DNA of 64,000 nucleotides. It comes from Treponema sp. GTDB taxonomy: Bacteria; Spirochaetota; Spirochaetia; Treponematales; Treponemataceae. The DNA lies in assembly GCA_017470605.1 (NCBI GenBank), contig JAFUYH010000026.1, forward strand, positions 1-64,000. Direction: 5' to 3'. Every line of letters begins with the position of its first letter. The stretch's first letter is position 1. Positions 33,290-40,597 of the stretch are shown one piece after another. Under the pieces are notes generated by a model. It was not told the DNA's origin, did not search any database, and saw only the letters and a program-made list of their open reading frames with translations. The position numbers and the translations under genes were made by a program.

Positions 33290-33796
33290 CTATTTATTAA
33301 GTCCTATTTTTTTAAGCCCAAGCTTTGTAAGCCACTTTTCTACAGACTTGCCGGCACCGCCTTCTGCTTCTTTCATAGAAACAGGAAGCCCTTCAAGAAC
33401 GGTTGCTCCCCTTGCCTTTTCACGAACGGTTTTATAGGTTCCGCCGTCGCCGCTTCCCATGTGGGTATTGAATGGAACGACCGTCTTTCCCGAAAAATCC
33501 ACGGTGTCAAAGAGGGTGTAGATAATCATGGGGAAGGTGTACCACCACATCGGGTAACCGATAAAAACAGTGTCGTAGTCAGAAAGGTCAATTGCATTTT
33601 TGATTGCAGGACGCTGGTCTTCGTCGTGTTCCTTTTTAGCGTAGGCTGCCAGCGCGTCATAGTGGTCGCGTTTTTTGTCGTAAGGAATTACCGGTTCAAT
33701 TTCCAGAAGGTCGCCGCCAGTCTGACGGGCGATTTCTTCTGCCAGGCGCCGTGTTGAATCGTATACTGAAAAATAAAGAATAAGTGTCTTTGCCAT
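33290..33796 (-). CDS. Flavodoxin
   Basis: 168-residue flavodoxin-fold protein, intact. The phosphate-binding loop is near the N-terminus (LILYFSVYDSTRRLAEEIA). YDTVFIGYPMWWYTFPMIIYT carries the aromatic residues that stack on FMN, and VVPFNTHMGSGDGG follows. No signal peptide, in contrast to its disrupted neighbour. AAGGAG precedes the ATG. It probably serves in redox reactions with the downstream aldo/keto reductase. Its 3' end is duplicated in degenerate form at 38915-38990. Confidence 0.92.
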   Translation of the reverse strand: MAKTLILYFSVYDSTRRLAEEIARQTGGDLLEIEPVIPYDKKRDHYDALAAYAKKEHDEDQRPAIKNAIDLSDYDTVFIGYPMWWYTFPMIIYTLFDTVDFSGKTVVPFNTHMGSGDGGTYKTVREKARGATVLEGLPVSMKEAEGGAGKSVEKWLTKLGLKKIGLNK

Positions 33797-33816
33797 TTGT
33801 TTGCTCCTTGTGATTT

Positions 33817-34050
33817 TCTTGGGCGTTCGTCGTTCGCTTCGCTCACTTCACGAGTTTTCTTTTGCTCACAAAAGGGTGAGCATTTTGCTACGCAAAAACA
33901 AGAAAACTCGCGCCGTCGGGCTTTCGCGAGTTTACCATCGGTAAACTCGTTACGAGAATGGCATTGCCATTCTCGCGGGTTCCGCGCTCTCGCGCTTCAT
34001 TGCTTCGCAACGACCGCCGTTGGCGGTCGCCCCTACAATCCCTAACGCAT
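33817..34050. repeat. Large composite interspersed repeat
   Basis: Includes CGAGTTTTCTTTTG...CAAGAAAACTCG, GCGAGTTTACC/GGTAAACTCG, CGAGAATGGCATTGCCATTCTCG and the end GACCGCCGTTGGCGGTCGCCCCTACAATCC. The homologous site at 39000 lacks this insertion (CCTTGTGATT joins directly to TTAATATAACC), which gives an empty-site comparison. Confidence 0.75.
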
Positions 34051-34121
34051 TTTTAATATAACCGAAGGAAGCGCCTTTTGAACAATCAAACTTTTTTATC
34101 GCAGTATTCGTTGCGCGTATA
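34051..34121. repeat. Left copy of a diverged direct repeat flanking the island
   Basis: TTAATATAACC...GAACAATCAAACTTTTTTAT...GCGTATA aligns with 39002-39070 at roughly nine of ten positions by eye. The two copies bracket the HTH-ankyrin-toxIN island. Confidence 0.75.
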
Positions 34122-34232
34122 CTCGCTTCGCTCGTTTGCATGAGTAGAAATTATTTAACACGCCGCTTTCGCGGCTTGCGCATAGCAGACTCGTGATATA
34201 TGGACGCCCGCACTGGGGCGCTTGTTGTAGTT

Positions 34233-34514
34233 TTACTGCATTTCTTTTTGTAAATTTTCTATAGCTTGTTCAAGTAGTTTTACAGTTTTTGAATGGTCAT
34301 TTTTTCTGTTATTAGATTTTCCAGTCACTAAAAATTCTACAGAAGTATTAAGGGCTTCTGCAATTTTAACGGCTTGCTCTGCGTTTGGAAGTCTATCGCG
34401 ATTTATCCATGATTGTAATGTATTGTAACTTTCATTTATATTTTGAGCTAAATCTCTTTGTGTTGAGTCTTGAAAATCTAACTTGTCTTTTACTCGTAAC
34501 CAAAAGTCTAACAT
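34233..34514 (-). CDS. HTH (CI/XRE-type) regulator
   Basis: 93-residue protein consisting of a helix-turn-helix domain, like the N-terminal domain of phage CI repressors: TQRDLAQNINESYNTLQSWI and LPNAEQAVKIAEALNTSVEFL, then a short helical tail. It is divergent from the ankyrin-DUF2971-lipoprotein genes across a palindrome-rich region, so it is likely their and its own regulator. The gene is AT-rich like the rest of the island. Confidence 0.88.
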   Translation of the reverse strand: MLDFWLRVKDKLDFQDSTQRDLAQNINESYNTLQSWINRDRLPNAEQAVKIAEALNTSVEFLVTGKSNNRKNDHSKTVKLLEQAIENLQKEMQ

Positions 34515-34526
34515 AAAACAAAAATA

Positions 34527-34601
34527 GCACGAATGTACTATCTATTACTTGAACAATATGCTATAAGTACTTATAATAGGATAAAGTTAGCACATTCGTG
34601 C
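34527..34601. promoter_or_regulatory. Divergent control region with inverted repeats
   Basis: GCACGAATGT (34527-34536) and ACATTCGTGC (34592-34601) are a perfect 10-bp inverted pair, with the 14-bp palindrome TATAAGTACTTATA (34562-34575) between them. The spacing suits repressor binding at divergent promoters. Confidence 0.6.
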
Positions 34602-34611
34602 GAAAAAAAAA

Positions 34612-34701
34612 ATGCCTAGTGTACACTAGGCAAAGGACTTGAAAAAGCCCTTTGCCGCAAATCCGCTCGTTCATTCTGAACATTGTGGATTTGCGGCAAA
34701 G
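34612..34701. repeat. Two strong hairpins before the ankyrin gene
   Basis: TGCCTAGTGTACACTAGGCA is a perfect 20-bp palindrome (34612-34631). CTTTGCCGCAAATCC (34650-34664) and GGATTTGCGGCAAAG (34687-34701) are perfect 15-bp arms. They could form leader hairpins or bind a regulator. Confidence 0.7.
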
Positions 34702-34765
34702 ATTAATTTTTTAACTAGACGAATACATATTGGACTTTAGTTTAAGTAAACGGTGAAGGAATATT

Positions 34766-36298
34766 ATGAAAAGGTTATTGATAGTAAGTTTATTTTTCAT
34801 TTTTGCTTCAATAGATATCTTTGCACAATCTAAACCCGATTCAAATGCTGTTTTCAACTATTATGTAGCCTGTGCAACAGGCGATGTAAAAAATGCAAGA
34901 AACTTTCTTATTCAATATCCCGACTGTGTGGATATTGAGCTTTCACTTGATAATTTCTTTGGTGATAATGATAAACAAAAATCATCAGAATTTGCATATC
35001 AAAGATTTGCAAATTATTTAATTTCTAAAGGTATTGCGTATGGTTTTAAGGATAAAGAGTCAGAAGAAGAATTCATAAAAAAATATAAACGCTATCCTAT
35101 TCTTATGGCTTCACAATACGGACATTCGGATGTAGTAAAATTACTGATTTCATATCATTCAAATCTTGAGTTAAAAGATGAACATGAGAACACAGCATTA
35201 ATTCGAGCATCACAAAATGGGCATCTTGATATTATAAAAGAACTCGTAAATAACGGTGCTAACATTGAAGACCATCAGGGTGAAATTCTATCGATGGCAG
35301 CCTACAATGGCCATAAAGAAGTTGTAGAATACTTTTTGAAGAAAGGAGTAAATGTAGATTCTAAAGACCTTATTGGACGTACAGCCTTGATGTATGCCTC
35401 AATTACCAATCAATTGGATATTGTTAAGCAACTAGTAAAAAATGGTGCAGATGTGAATGCTGTAGGTGATAGTAACGTTACATCACTTATGTTTGCTTCA
35501 CAGCAAGGAAATAAAACCATTGCCGAATTTTTGATAAAAAATAAAGCAAATGTAAACGCAAAAGGTTATAAAGGATTATCTTCTTTGATTATTGCAGCCT
35601 CCAATGGTCATTCTGAAATTGTAAGTTTACTTTTGAAAAACAAGGCTGATGTTAATGCAAAATCTGATGAAGGAGTAACGGCATTAATAACCGCTTCTGC
35701 AAATGGTTATTTGAACATCGTAAAGGAGTTATTGAAAAACAAAGCTGATGTTAATATCAAAACTAATGATGGTTACACTGCTATGCACGATGCAATTGCC
35801 GAAGGTAAAACAGAGGTCGTAAAATTATTAATGGAATACGAGGCAGATTTACTTGGTGATTTCATGGTAATTTACACTGATATTGCAACTGCATTAATAA
35901 AGCAACATTCCGATATTGCCTGTATGATTCTTAAAGACGACAGATACAGAAGAATGTTCTTTAATTCCTCTATTGTTCCGACTTTTACGGTCGATGGAGT
36001 TGAAATGACACTCTTGATATATGCTTCTAGAGAAGGTTTTGTGGATTTTACAAGACTGCTAATAGAAAACAATGTAAATATTAATGAACAGAACTCGAAT
36101 GGTCATACAGCTCTTATGTTTGCCGCAGCGAATAACAATGTTGAAATTGTGAGACTTTTGTTGTATGCAGGTGCAGATGCAAATATTAAAGACAACAACG
36201 GATTAAAAGCAATGCATTATGCTGCTGGCAAAGCTCAGGAAACAGGAGATACAAGAGTTTTTAATCTTTTGTACACGCATACAAATACTAACGATTAA
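34766..36298 (+). CDS. Secreted ankyrin-repeat protein
   Basis: 510 residues with a signal peptide (MKRLLIVSLFFIFASIDIFA). About eleven ankyrin repeats: residues about 105-365 in a continuous run (for example GVTALITASANGYLNIVKEL and LLKNKADVNAKS), a degenerate stretch about 365-410, then three more to the C-terminus. It is likely periplasmic and binds another protein. It is first of three plus-strand genes with DUF2971 and lipoprotein partners, 22 bp from the next. It is AT-rich compared with flanking housekeeping genes, suggesting acquisition. Confidence 0.92.
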   Translation: MKRLLIVSLFFIFASIDIFAQSKPDSNAVFNYYVACATGDVKNARNFLIQYPDCVDIELSLDNFFGDNDKQKSSEFAYQRFANYLISKGIAYGFKDKESEEEFIKKYKRYPILMASQYGHSDVVKLLISYHSNLELKDEHENTALIRASQNGHLDIIKELVNNGANIEDHQGEILSMAAYNGHKEVVEYFLKKGVNVDSKDLIGRTALMYASITNQLDIVKQLVKNGADVNAVGDSNVTSLMFASQQGNKTIAEFLIKNKANVNAKGYKGLSSLIIAASNGHSEIVSLLLKNKADVNAKSDEGVTALITASANGYLNIVKELLKNKADVNIKTNDGYTAMHDAIAEGKTEVVKLLMEYEADLLGDFMVIYTDIATALIKQHSDIACMILKDDRYRRMFFNSSIVPTFTVDGVEMTLLIYASREGFVDFTRLLIENNVNINEQNSNGHTALMFAAANNNVEIVRLLLYAGADANIKDNNGLKAMHYAAGKAQETGDTRVFNLLYTHTNTND

Positions 36299-36320
36299 AA
36301 TGGCAGAACTTGCATAATTT

Positions 36321-37109
36321 ATGAAAATCTATCATTACACAACTCTGGAAACGCTTGCACTAATACTCAAAAATAGAACGCTTCGATTTAACAACGTAAA
36401 AAATATGAATGATCCAGAGGAAAGTGTAACGGAAGATTTTAAGTCTTCGCTTCAAAATTACACTTTCATAAGTTGTTGGACTCAAAATCCAGAGGAAAGC
36501 ATACCGTTATGGCAGATGTACAGCAATTCTGCACATGGTGTCCGACTTGAAAGTGACACGAGTTTTATTCATTTTGACGGTAATGAAACAAACATCAATG
36601 GTGTGAATATTGTGGTTCAAAATGTTCAGAAATCTTTTGATTGCTTAGAGAAAGCAAAATTTATTCTTTTGAGACAAACAAATGACAACGGAGATTGTCA
36701 TTATCACAAAGTAAAATATTCAAACGAAAAGCGAATATTCAAAGAAGATATATCAAAAAATAATATTGAGCAATTCAAATTTAACGCTACGGAAGCATTC
36801 GCGACAAAAAACAAACATTGGGAATTTGAAGAAGAAATTCGATTTATTCTACTCGGTTCAAATTGTGAAGATGTAAAAATGGACGACAACTGGCAATATT
36901 TTTACAATCGGATTCTTGATAAAAAGCCTTTTTCCGCAAATTCCGTTTATTTGCATTTAAAAGATGATTTTTTTGAAAATTTACGAATTACTATTGCTCC
37001 CTGTATGAATGAAGGTGAAAAGGTCCTTATGGCATCGTTAATCCATAATTTTGGATTGAATGAGAAAATTATAGAAAATAGCAAATTGAATATGAGGGGT
37101 GAAAAATGA
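36321..37109 (+). CDS. DUF2971 protein
   Basis: 262-residue cytoplasmic protein of the DUF2971 type. The N-terminus KIYHYTTLETLALILKNRTL and NDPEES are hallmarks, followed by FISCWTQNPEESIPLWQMY and, later, WEFEEEIRFIL. The function is unknown. Members are often found in variable genomic regions and near defence genes, which fits this island, but that is inference from context. It overlaps the next gene's start by 4 bp (ATGA). Confidence 0.85.
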   Translation: MKIYHYTTLETLALILKNRTLRFNNVKNMNDPEESVTEDFKSSLQNYTFISCWTQNPEESIPLWQMYSNSAHGVRLESDTSFIHFDGNETNINGVNIVVQNVQKSFDCLEKAKFILLRQTNDNGDCHYHKVKYSNEKRIFKEDISKNNIEQFKFNATEAFATKNKHWEFEEEIRFILLGSNCEDVKMDDNWQYFYNRILDKKPFSANSVYLHLKDDFFENLRITIAPCMNEGEKVLMASLIHNFGLNEKIIENSKLNMRGEK

Positions 37110-38002
37110 AAAAAATAATTTTTACAGTTATCACTACAATCTCATTCTTATTCTTTGGATGTGCAAGCTTAAATACAACTAATAAACCAGAAGATTATTA
37201 CTCTGAAAATTATAGGCGATATAGGACTGAAAATAGAACCGTTTCAGATCTCTGTAAAATTTCTGAAACCTTTTACTCATATTTGCTATCCTCAGAAATA
37301 CAATTTGATACAGATATATATGATATACCTGTTGCTTTTGAAGTCTATCAGAAATGGAATATAAGAAAAGAAGAGTTTGTAAACAAAACCTCTCCTTTTA
37401 TAAGAGATGTTTCAATATTAAAACATTCACTTGGTATAGGAAAACCAGGAAGCGATGAATATATTCTGTATAAAACAGAAAAGCTAACACTTTCCTTCAT
37501 TAGTAACGAAGATAAAAAGTCTCTTGCTAAAATGATTGAAGAAGAATATGTATTTCGACAAAAGCAAAAAGAAAGAATTGCAGAAAATAAACGACTAAAT
37601 CCTAATAATTATGATTATCAGGATTTGCCGGTTATTTCTATGGCAACAATGGGGGTAGCATATGCCCCCAATCCAAATCTTATTCCAGGAAAAGTTTACA
37701 TTGCAGACCAACTTCGCCTCTTTTATATTATAAATTCTATGGGAAACGAAGAGTATAATATCGGACAAGAATCAAGCGTTTATGGTATGTATCAGTTTAT
37801 AATGAAAAATTCATCTGGAGAGGGCTTGGGCGGAATTGGAGGACACATGTTCGCTGATACAGCTTACTTACGATATTTAGGCACTAAAAAAGTAATAATG
37901 TCAAATGGATATGAGAGATGGCTTCCTTATTTTGAAATGCTTAAAGTAAATCCGCATGAAAGTAAAATTGTAAAAGTTATCAGAGAATGTAGTAAATGGT
38001 AA
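37106..38002 (+). CDS. Lipoprotein of unknown function
   Basis: 298 residues. The signal peptide ends in lipobox LFFGC, so it is lipid-anchored. No recognised domain. The mature protein is rich in Y, K and E, with a glycine-rich patch (GEGLGGIGGHMF) near residue 245. Its ATG overlaps the DUF2971 stop, implying coupled expression of a cytoplasmic and an envelope component with the ankyrin protein. Confidence 0.8.
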   Translation: MKKIIFTVITTISFLFFGCASLNTTNKPEDYYSENYRRYRTENRTVSDLCKISETFYSYLLSSEIQFDTDIYDIPVAFEVYQKWNIRKEEFVNKTSPFIRDVSILKHSLGIGKPGSDEYILYKTEKLTLSFISNEDKKSLAKMIEEEYVFRQKQKERIAENKRLNPNNYDYQDLPVISMATMGVAYAPNPNLIPGKVYIADQLRLFYIINSMGNEEYNIGQESSVYGMYQFIMKNSSGEGLGGIGGHMFADTAYLRYLGTKKVIMSNGYERWLPYFEMLKVNPHESKIVKVIRECSKW

Positions 38003-38013
38003 CTTCATAATGC

Positions 38014-38042
38014 TTGACGGCAATCCTTCCATGTATTATATT
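38014..38042 (+). promoter_or_regulatory. Promoter of the toxI RNA
   Basis: TTGACG (38014-38019), a 17-bp spacer and TATATT (38037-38042) predict transcription starting near 38049, just before the RNA repeats. Confidence 0.65.
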
Positions 38043-38048
38043 ATAACT

Positions 38049-38181
38049 GCTGGGAGCGTTCCTGCCCTAAGTGGAAAACTTAAACTGAGTACGTTCCGAC
38101 TCTGAGCGGAAAACTTAAACTGGGTACGCTCCGACCCTAACTGGAGAACTTAACGGGCGACTTTAATAGTCGCCTTTTTTT
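38049..38181 (+). ncRNA. Type III antitoxin RNA (toxI-like repeats) with terminator
   Basis: Tandem 35-nt units begin at 38057, 38092 and 38127; the third stops matching near 38154, giving 2.8 copies. The unit core GGAAAACTTAAACTG is conserved between units one and two and modified in three (GGAGAACTTAAC). Terminator GGCGACT/AGTCGCC with T run at 38156-38181 separates it from toxN. In known ToxIN/AbiQ loci the toxin cuts such repeats into pseudoknotted units that inhibit it. The AbiQ antitoxin of Lactococcus has about the same repeat length and number. Confidence 0.88.
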
Positions 38182-38194
38182 ATTGGAGATTATT

Positions 38195-38713
38195 ATGACA
38201 GAAGATAATATTTTTTACATAGTAAGTGATGAATATGTTGACTATCTTTTGAAGATAGAAAGCCATGTAATGCAGAACAAACCTCAAGAACGAACTTATC
38301 ACAGAAAGTATGTTGGAATTCTTACGGAAATAAATGGATTTAAATATTTTGTTCCGATGTCATCTCCAAAGGACAAAGATTATGAGAATGGAAAAATCAA
38401 AAAGAATAATCTTACAACAATATATCTTCGAAGTAAGAAAAAGCTGTACGGTACACTACGCTTTAACAGCATGATACCGGTTCCTGAATCTGAGCTTTCA
38501 CTTTACAAAATCAATGACGAAGGTGATTTCAGTTATAAGCTCCTCATGCTTGCAGAATATAACTTTTGTAAAGAGAACCGAGATAAAATTGAAAAAACTG
38601 CGAAAAATCTTTATGAAAAGAAATGCAATTCATCTGAAGAAGAGTTTCCTGTAGGAAAAATCGTAATCGATTTTAAGAAAGTAGAAGAAGCTTGTAGAAA
38701 TTATACGAAATAA
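38195..38713 (+). CDS. toxN: ToxN/AbiQ-family type III toxin endoribonuclease
   Basis: 172 residues. Family features are plain: FYIVSDEYVDYLLKIE at the start, YVGILTEINGFKYFVPMSSP with the catalytic lysine and serine region, and LRFNSMIPVPESEL. It cleaves mRNA and its own antitoxin RNA. In other bacteria such loci abort phage infection. The ATG at 38195 is preferred over TTG at 38183, which overlaps the GGAG ribosome-binding site. The upstream terminator limits read-through, as in characterised systems. The stop codon runs directly into an attC-like site. Confidence 0.93.
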   Translation: MTEDNIFYIVSDEYVDYLLKIESHVMQNKPQERTYHRKYVGILTEINGFKYFVPMSSPKDKDYENGKIKKNNLTTIYLRSKKKLYGTLRFNSMIPVPESELSLYKINDEGDFSYKLLMLAEYNFCKENRDKIEKTAKNLYEKKCNSSEEEFPVGKIVIDFKKVEEACRNYTK

Positions 38714-38782
38714 CACATAACAAGGTTTTCAAAGCCGACAAACCGTTCAAGCCGGTTTGCGGTTTAACTCGTTGTTATGTGT
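38713..38782 (+). other. Integron attC-like recombination site
   Basis: Outer arms ACACATAACAA (38713-38723) and TTGTTATGTGT (38772-38782) act as R''/R'. Unpaired spacers GGTTTTCA and AACTCG follow. The inner stem AAGCCG-(A)-CAAACC pairs with GGTTTG-CGGTTT, leaving one extrahelical A, and the terminal loop is GTTCAAGCC. This is the full attC layout. CAAGCC and TTTAACTC resemble classical attC sequences. It lies immediately after the toxN stop, the position of attC in gene cassettes. Confidence 0.8.
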
Positions 38783-38896
38783 AAGATGCGCAAGGGATTG
38801 TAGCACCTGCGAAGCAGTTCCGAAACGTAAGCGTAGGAATGAGCCGCGCAAGACGGCGAAGTGCGAAAAGCCCGACCGCCGCTTGCCGGCGGTTGC
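38783..38896. repeat. Interspersed repeat, second copy beside flavodoxin remnant
   Basis: TGCGCAAGGGATTGTAGC to GGCGGTTGCGCCC, homologous to 33160-33289. Confidence 0.7.
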
Positions 38897-38998
38897 GCCC
38901 AGATTTTATTTTTTAAGCCCAAGCTTTGTAAGCCACTTTTCTACAGCCTTGCCGGCCCCGCCTTCTGCTTCTTTCATAGAAACAGGAAGACCTTGTGA
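38897..38998 (-). pseudogene. Remnant of a duplicated flavodoxin gene
   Basis: 38915-38990 is nearly identical to the last 75 bases of the flavodoxin gene at 33290. It then jumps to CCTTGTGATT, the sequence just upstream of that gene, so nearly all of the gene body is deleted. Confidence 0.85.
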
Positions 38999-39001
38999 TT
39001 A

Positions 39002-39070
39002 TTAATATAACCTAAGGAATGACCTTTTGAACAATCAAACTTTTTTATTCCACTATTCGTTGAGCGTATA
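39002..39070. repeat. Right copy of the diverged direct repeat flanking the island
   Basis: Homologous to 34051-34121; ends in the LysR promoter. Confidence 0.75.
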
Positions 39071-39093
39071 GCAAAGCTGTGTTACAATATAAT
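39060..39093 (+). promoter_or_regulatory. Promoter of the LysR gene, possibly leaderless
   Basis: TTGAGC (39060-39065), 17 bp, TACAAT (39083-39088) would start transcription at about 39095, the A of the ATG. No Shine-Dalgarno is present. Confidence 0.45.
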
Positions 39094-39094
39094 C

Positions 39095-39946
39095 ATGATA
39101 GAAACTTATATCCTTCAAAATCTTGTTGCCTTTGCCGATAGTGGAACGCTTGTTGCCGCAAGTGAAATTGTGAATGTAACGCAGCCGTCACTTACGCGTT
39201 CTCTTCAAAAACTGGAAGATATTCTTGGAGTACAACTTTTTGACAGGACGAAAAATACAATCTCTTTGAATCAGACCGGCCGACTTGCCGTGGACTATGC
39301 CCGCCGGATTCTTGCGCTTCAGAACGAGATGGAAAATGAGGTGGTAGACTTTTACAGGCGGACGAGGGAAATCAAGGTTGCCTCTATTGCGCCAGCACCC
39401 TTGTGGCATCTGACGGAACTTTTCAATAAGGTTGCGCCCGAAACAAAAGTGACGGGAAATCTTTGCGAGGAAAACGACAGGCTTTTTTCTGATTTGGAGC
39501 ATGACAAGGCACAGGTCATCATCACCACGGAAAACAGGGCTGACGAGCGTTTTTATGCCCGGGAATTTTTTGAAGAACATCTGAAGGTCTTTCTGCCCAA
39601 AAGCCATGACCTTGCCAAAAAGAAGTCCGTATCTCTCTCTGACCTTGCAGGAGAAACTTTCATCATGGCTTCCGCGCTGGGATTCTGGACGAATGTGGTA
39701 AAAAGCAAGATTCCAGAAGCAAAGTTCATCGAGCAGGACGATATCACCGACCTCCGCGACATCATCAACCATTCCACCCTTCCGGCCTTCGTGACCGACT
39801 TCACAGAAAAAACAAGGCACCTTCCGGGATTGGAAAAGTCAAGCCGTGTAGCGGTTCCCATCAGAGATGAGGCGGTGAACGTGCGCTTTTATGCGGTCTG
39901 CCGTGTGGAGCTGATGAGGCAAATGGAGAGTGTGCTTAAACAATAA
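39095..39946 (+). CDS. LysR-family transcriptional regulator
   Basis: 283 residues. The N-terminal winged HTH is typical: FADSGTLVAASEIVNVTQPS then SLQKLEDILGVQLFDRTKN. The C-terminal periplasmic-binding-like effector domain spans about 90-280. Its position upstream of a flavodoxin remnant suggests it originally regulated the flavodoxin/aldo-keto-reductase cluster, now about 5 kb away across the inserted island. The start lies at the predicted transcription start, with no ribosome-binding site. Confidence 0.93.
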   Translation: MIETYILQNLVAFADSGTLVAASEIVNVTQPSLTRSLQKLEDILGVQLFDRTKNTISLNQTGRLAVDYARRILALQNEMENEVVDFYRRTREIKVASIAPAPLWHLTELFNKVAPETKVTGNLCEENDRLFSDLEHDKAQVIITTENRADERFYAREFFEEHLKVFLPKSHDLAKKKSVSLSDLAGETFIMASALGFWTNVVKSKIPEAKFIEQDDITDLRDIINHSTLPAFVTDFTEKTRHLPGLEKSSRVAVPIRDEAVNVRFYAVCRVELMRQMESVLKQ

Positions 39947-39958
39947 GAAGAGCATTAC

Positions 39959-40054
39959 AGCCCAAGGATTTTTTCTGCAAGCGGAGCATACACTTTCTTT
40001 TCTTCCGAATTTTCTGCGGCGTTCAACAGCACGCAATGGAGTTTGAAAAAATCC
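39959..40054 (-). other. Short unassigned frame
   Basis: About 31 codons (begins MDFFKLHCVLLNAAENSEEK, ends AEKILGL) between the LysR gene and the feo remnant. No recognised similarity; it may be a remnant or chance. Confidence 0.15.
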
Positions 40055-40070
40055 ATATAGCATTTCTTAT

Positions 40071-40090
40071 ATTAATGTACTAGCATTAAT
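40071..40090. promoter_or_regulatory. Inverted repeat upstream of the feo remnant
   Basis: ATTAATG-TACTAG-CATTAAT directly before the feoA start codon at 40095; possibly an iron-responsive operator. Confidence 0.4.
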
Positions 40091-40094
40091 TCTT

Positions 40095-40408
40095 ATGACA
40101 TTAAAAGATTTAGCAATTGAAGAATCCGCACGTATTACTAAAACAGGAGGAAATGGTGAATTGCGCCAGCATTTCTGGACATGGGCGTAATTCCAGGCAC
40201 TCTTATAACAAAAATAAAACTTGCCCCTATGGGCGACCCAATTGAATTTGACGTAAACGGCTATGAACTGACCATGCGTCTTGACGATGCAGGAAAAATA
40301 GAAGTTGAAAAAGATGAAAAATGGGCAATTGGACTTGCCCTCTGGCAGTGCCTTATTGCATGGCTGTGTGCATGGGTTACATTCCTTATTGCCTCTCTAG
40401 TCCTTTAG
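40095..40408 (+). pseudogene. Frameshifted feoA fused to the tail of feoB
   Basis: MTLKDLAIEESARITKTGGN starts a FeoA-like SH3 domain. At about 40170 one base appears missing (TTCTGGAC where TTCCTGGAC would keep FLDMGVIPGT in frame), and the second frame continues GTLITKIKLAPMGDPIEF to GKIEVEKDE. It then passes into a hydrophobic WAIGLALWQCLIAWLCAWVT, resembling the last helix of the FeoB ferrous-iron permease. The body of feoB is absent. A base-calling error at the frameshift cannot be excluded; the feoB loss is independent of it. Confidence 0.7.
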
Positions 40409-40597
40409 CCTTGATATTGCCTCACCGTGCCCCGTAAGGGCCGCAAAAGGCAGAAATATTTTTGCCCGCCTGGCCATAGACATCCTTTCCCTCCTCATCA
40501 AAGCCCGCCGCCGCGGCCAGTCTACCCCTATAATATCTGCATACCTACCATCCACATCACCTTCCCTTCCGCTCCTGCATCCGTAATCACCGCTCAT
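40397..40597 (-). CDS. YolD-like protein
   Basis: 66 residues. MARRAKIFLPFAALTGHGEAI matches the core of YolD-like proteins, which are commonly encoded next to UvrX/UmuC-type polymerases. Its start overlaps the polymerase stop by 4 bp (ATGA), so the two are coupled. It ends soon after the core motif, shorter than many family members, and overlaps the end of the feo remnant on the other strand. The DNA is rich in G, C and CpG compared with neighbours. Confidence 0.7.
   Translation of the reverse strand: MSGDYGCRSGREGDVDGRYADIIGVDWPRRRALMRRERMSMARRAKIFLPFAALTGHGEAISRLKD

Noticed and set aside
34612-34715. Possible second attC upstream of the ankyrin gene
   Set aside because: Its arms are perfect and symmetrical, without the R/L box spacing, unpaired spacers or extrahelical base of attC sites.
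38183-38194. TTG start for toxN
   Set aside because: It would overlap the GGAG ribosome-binding site that serves the ATG at 38195, where family similarity begins.
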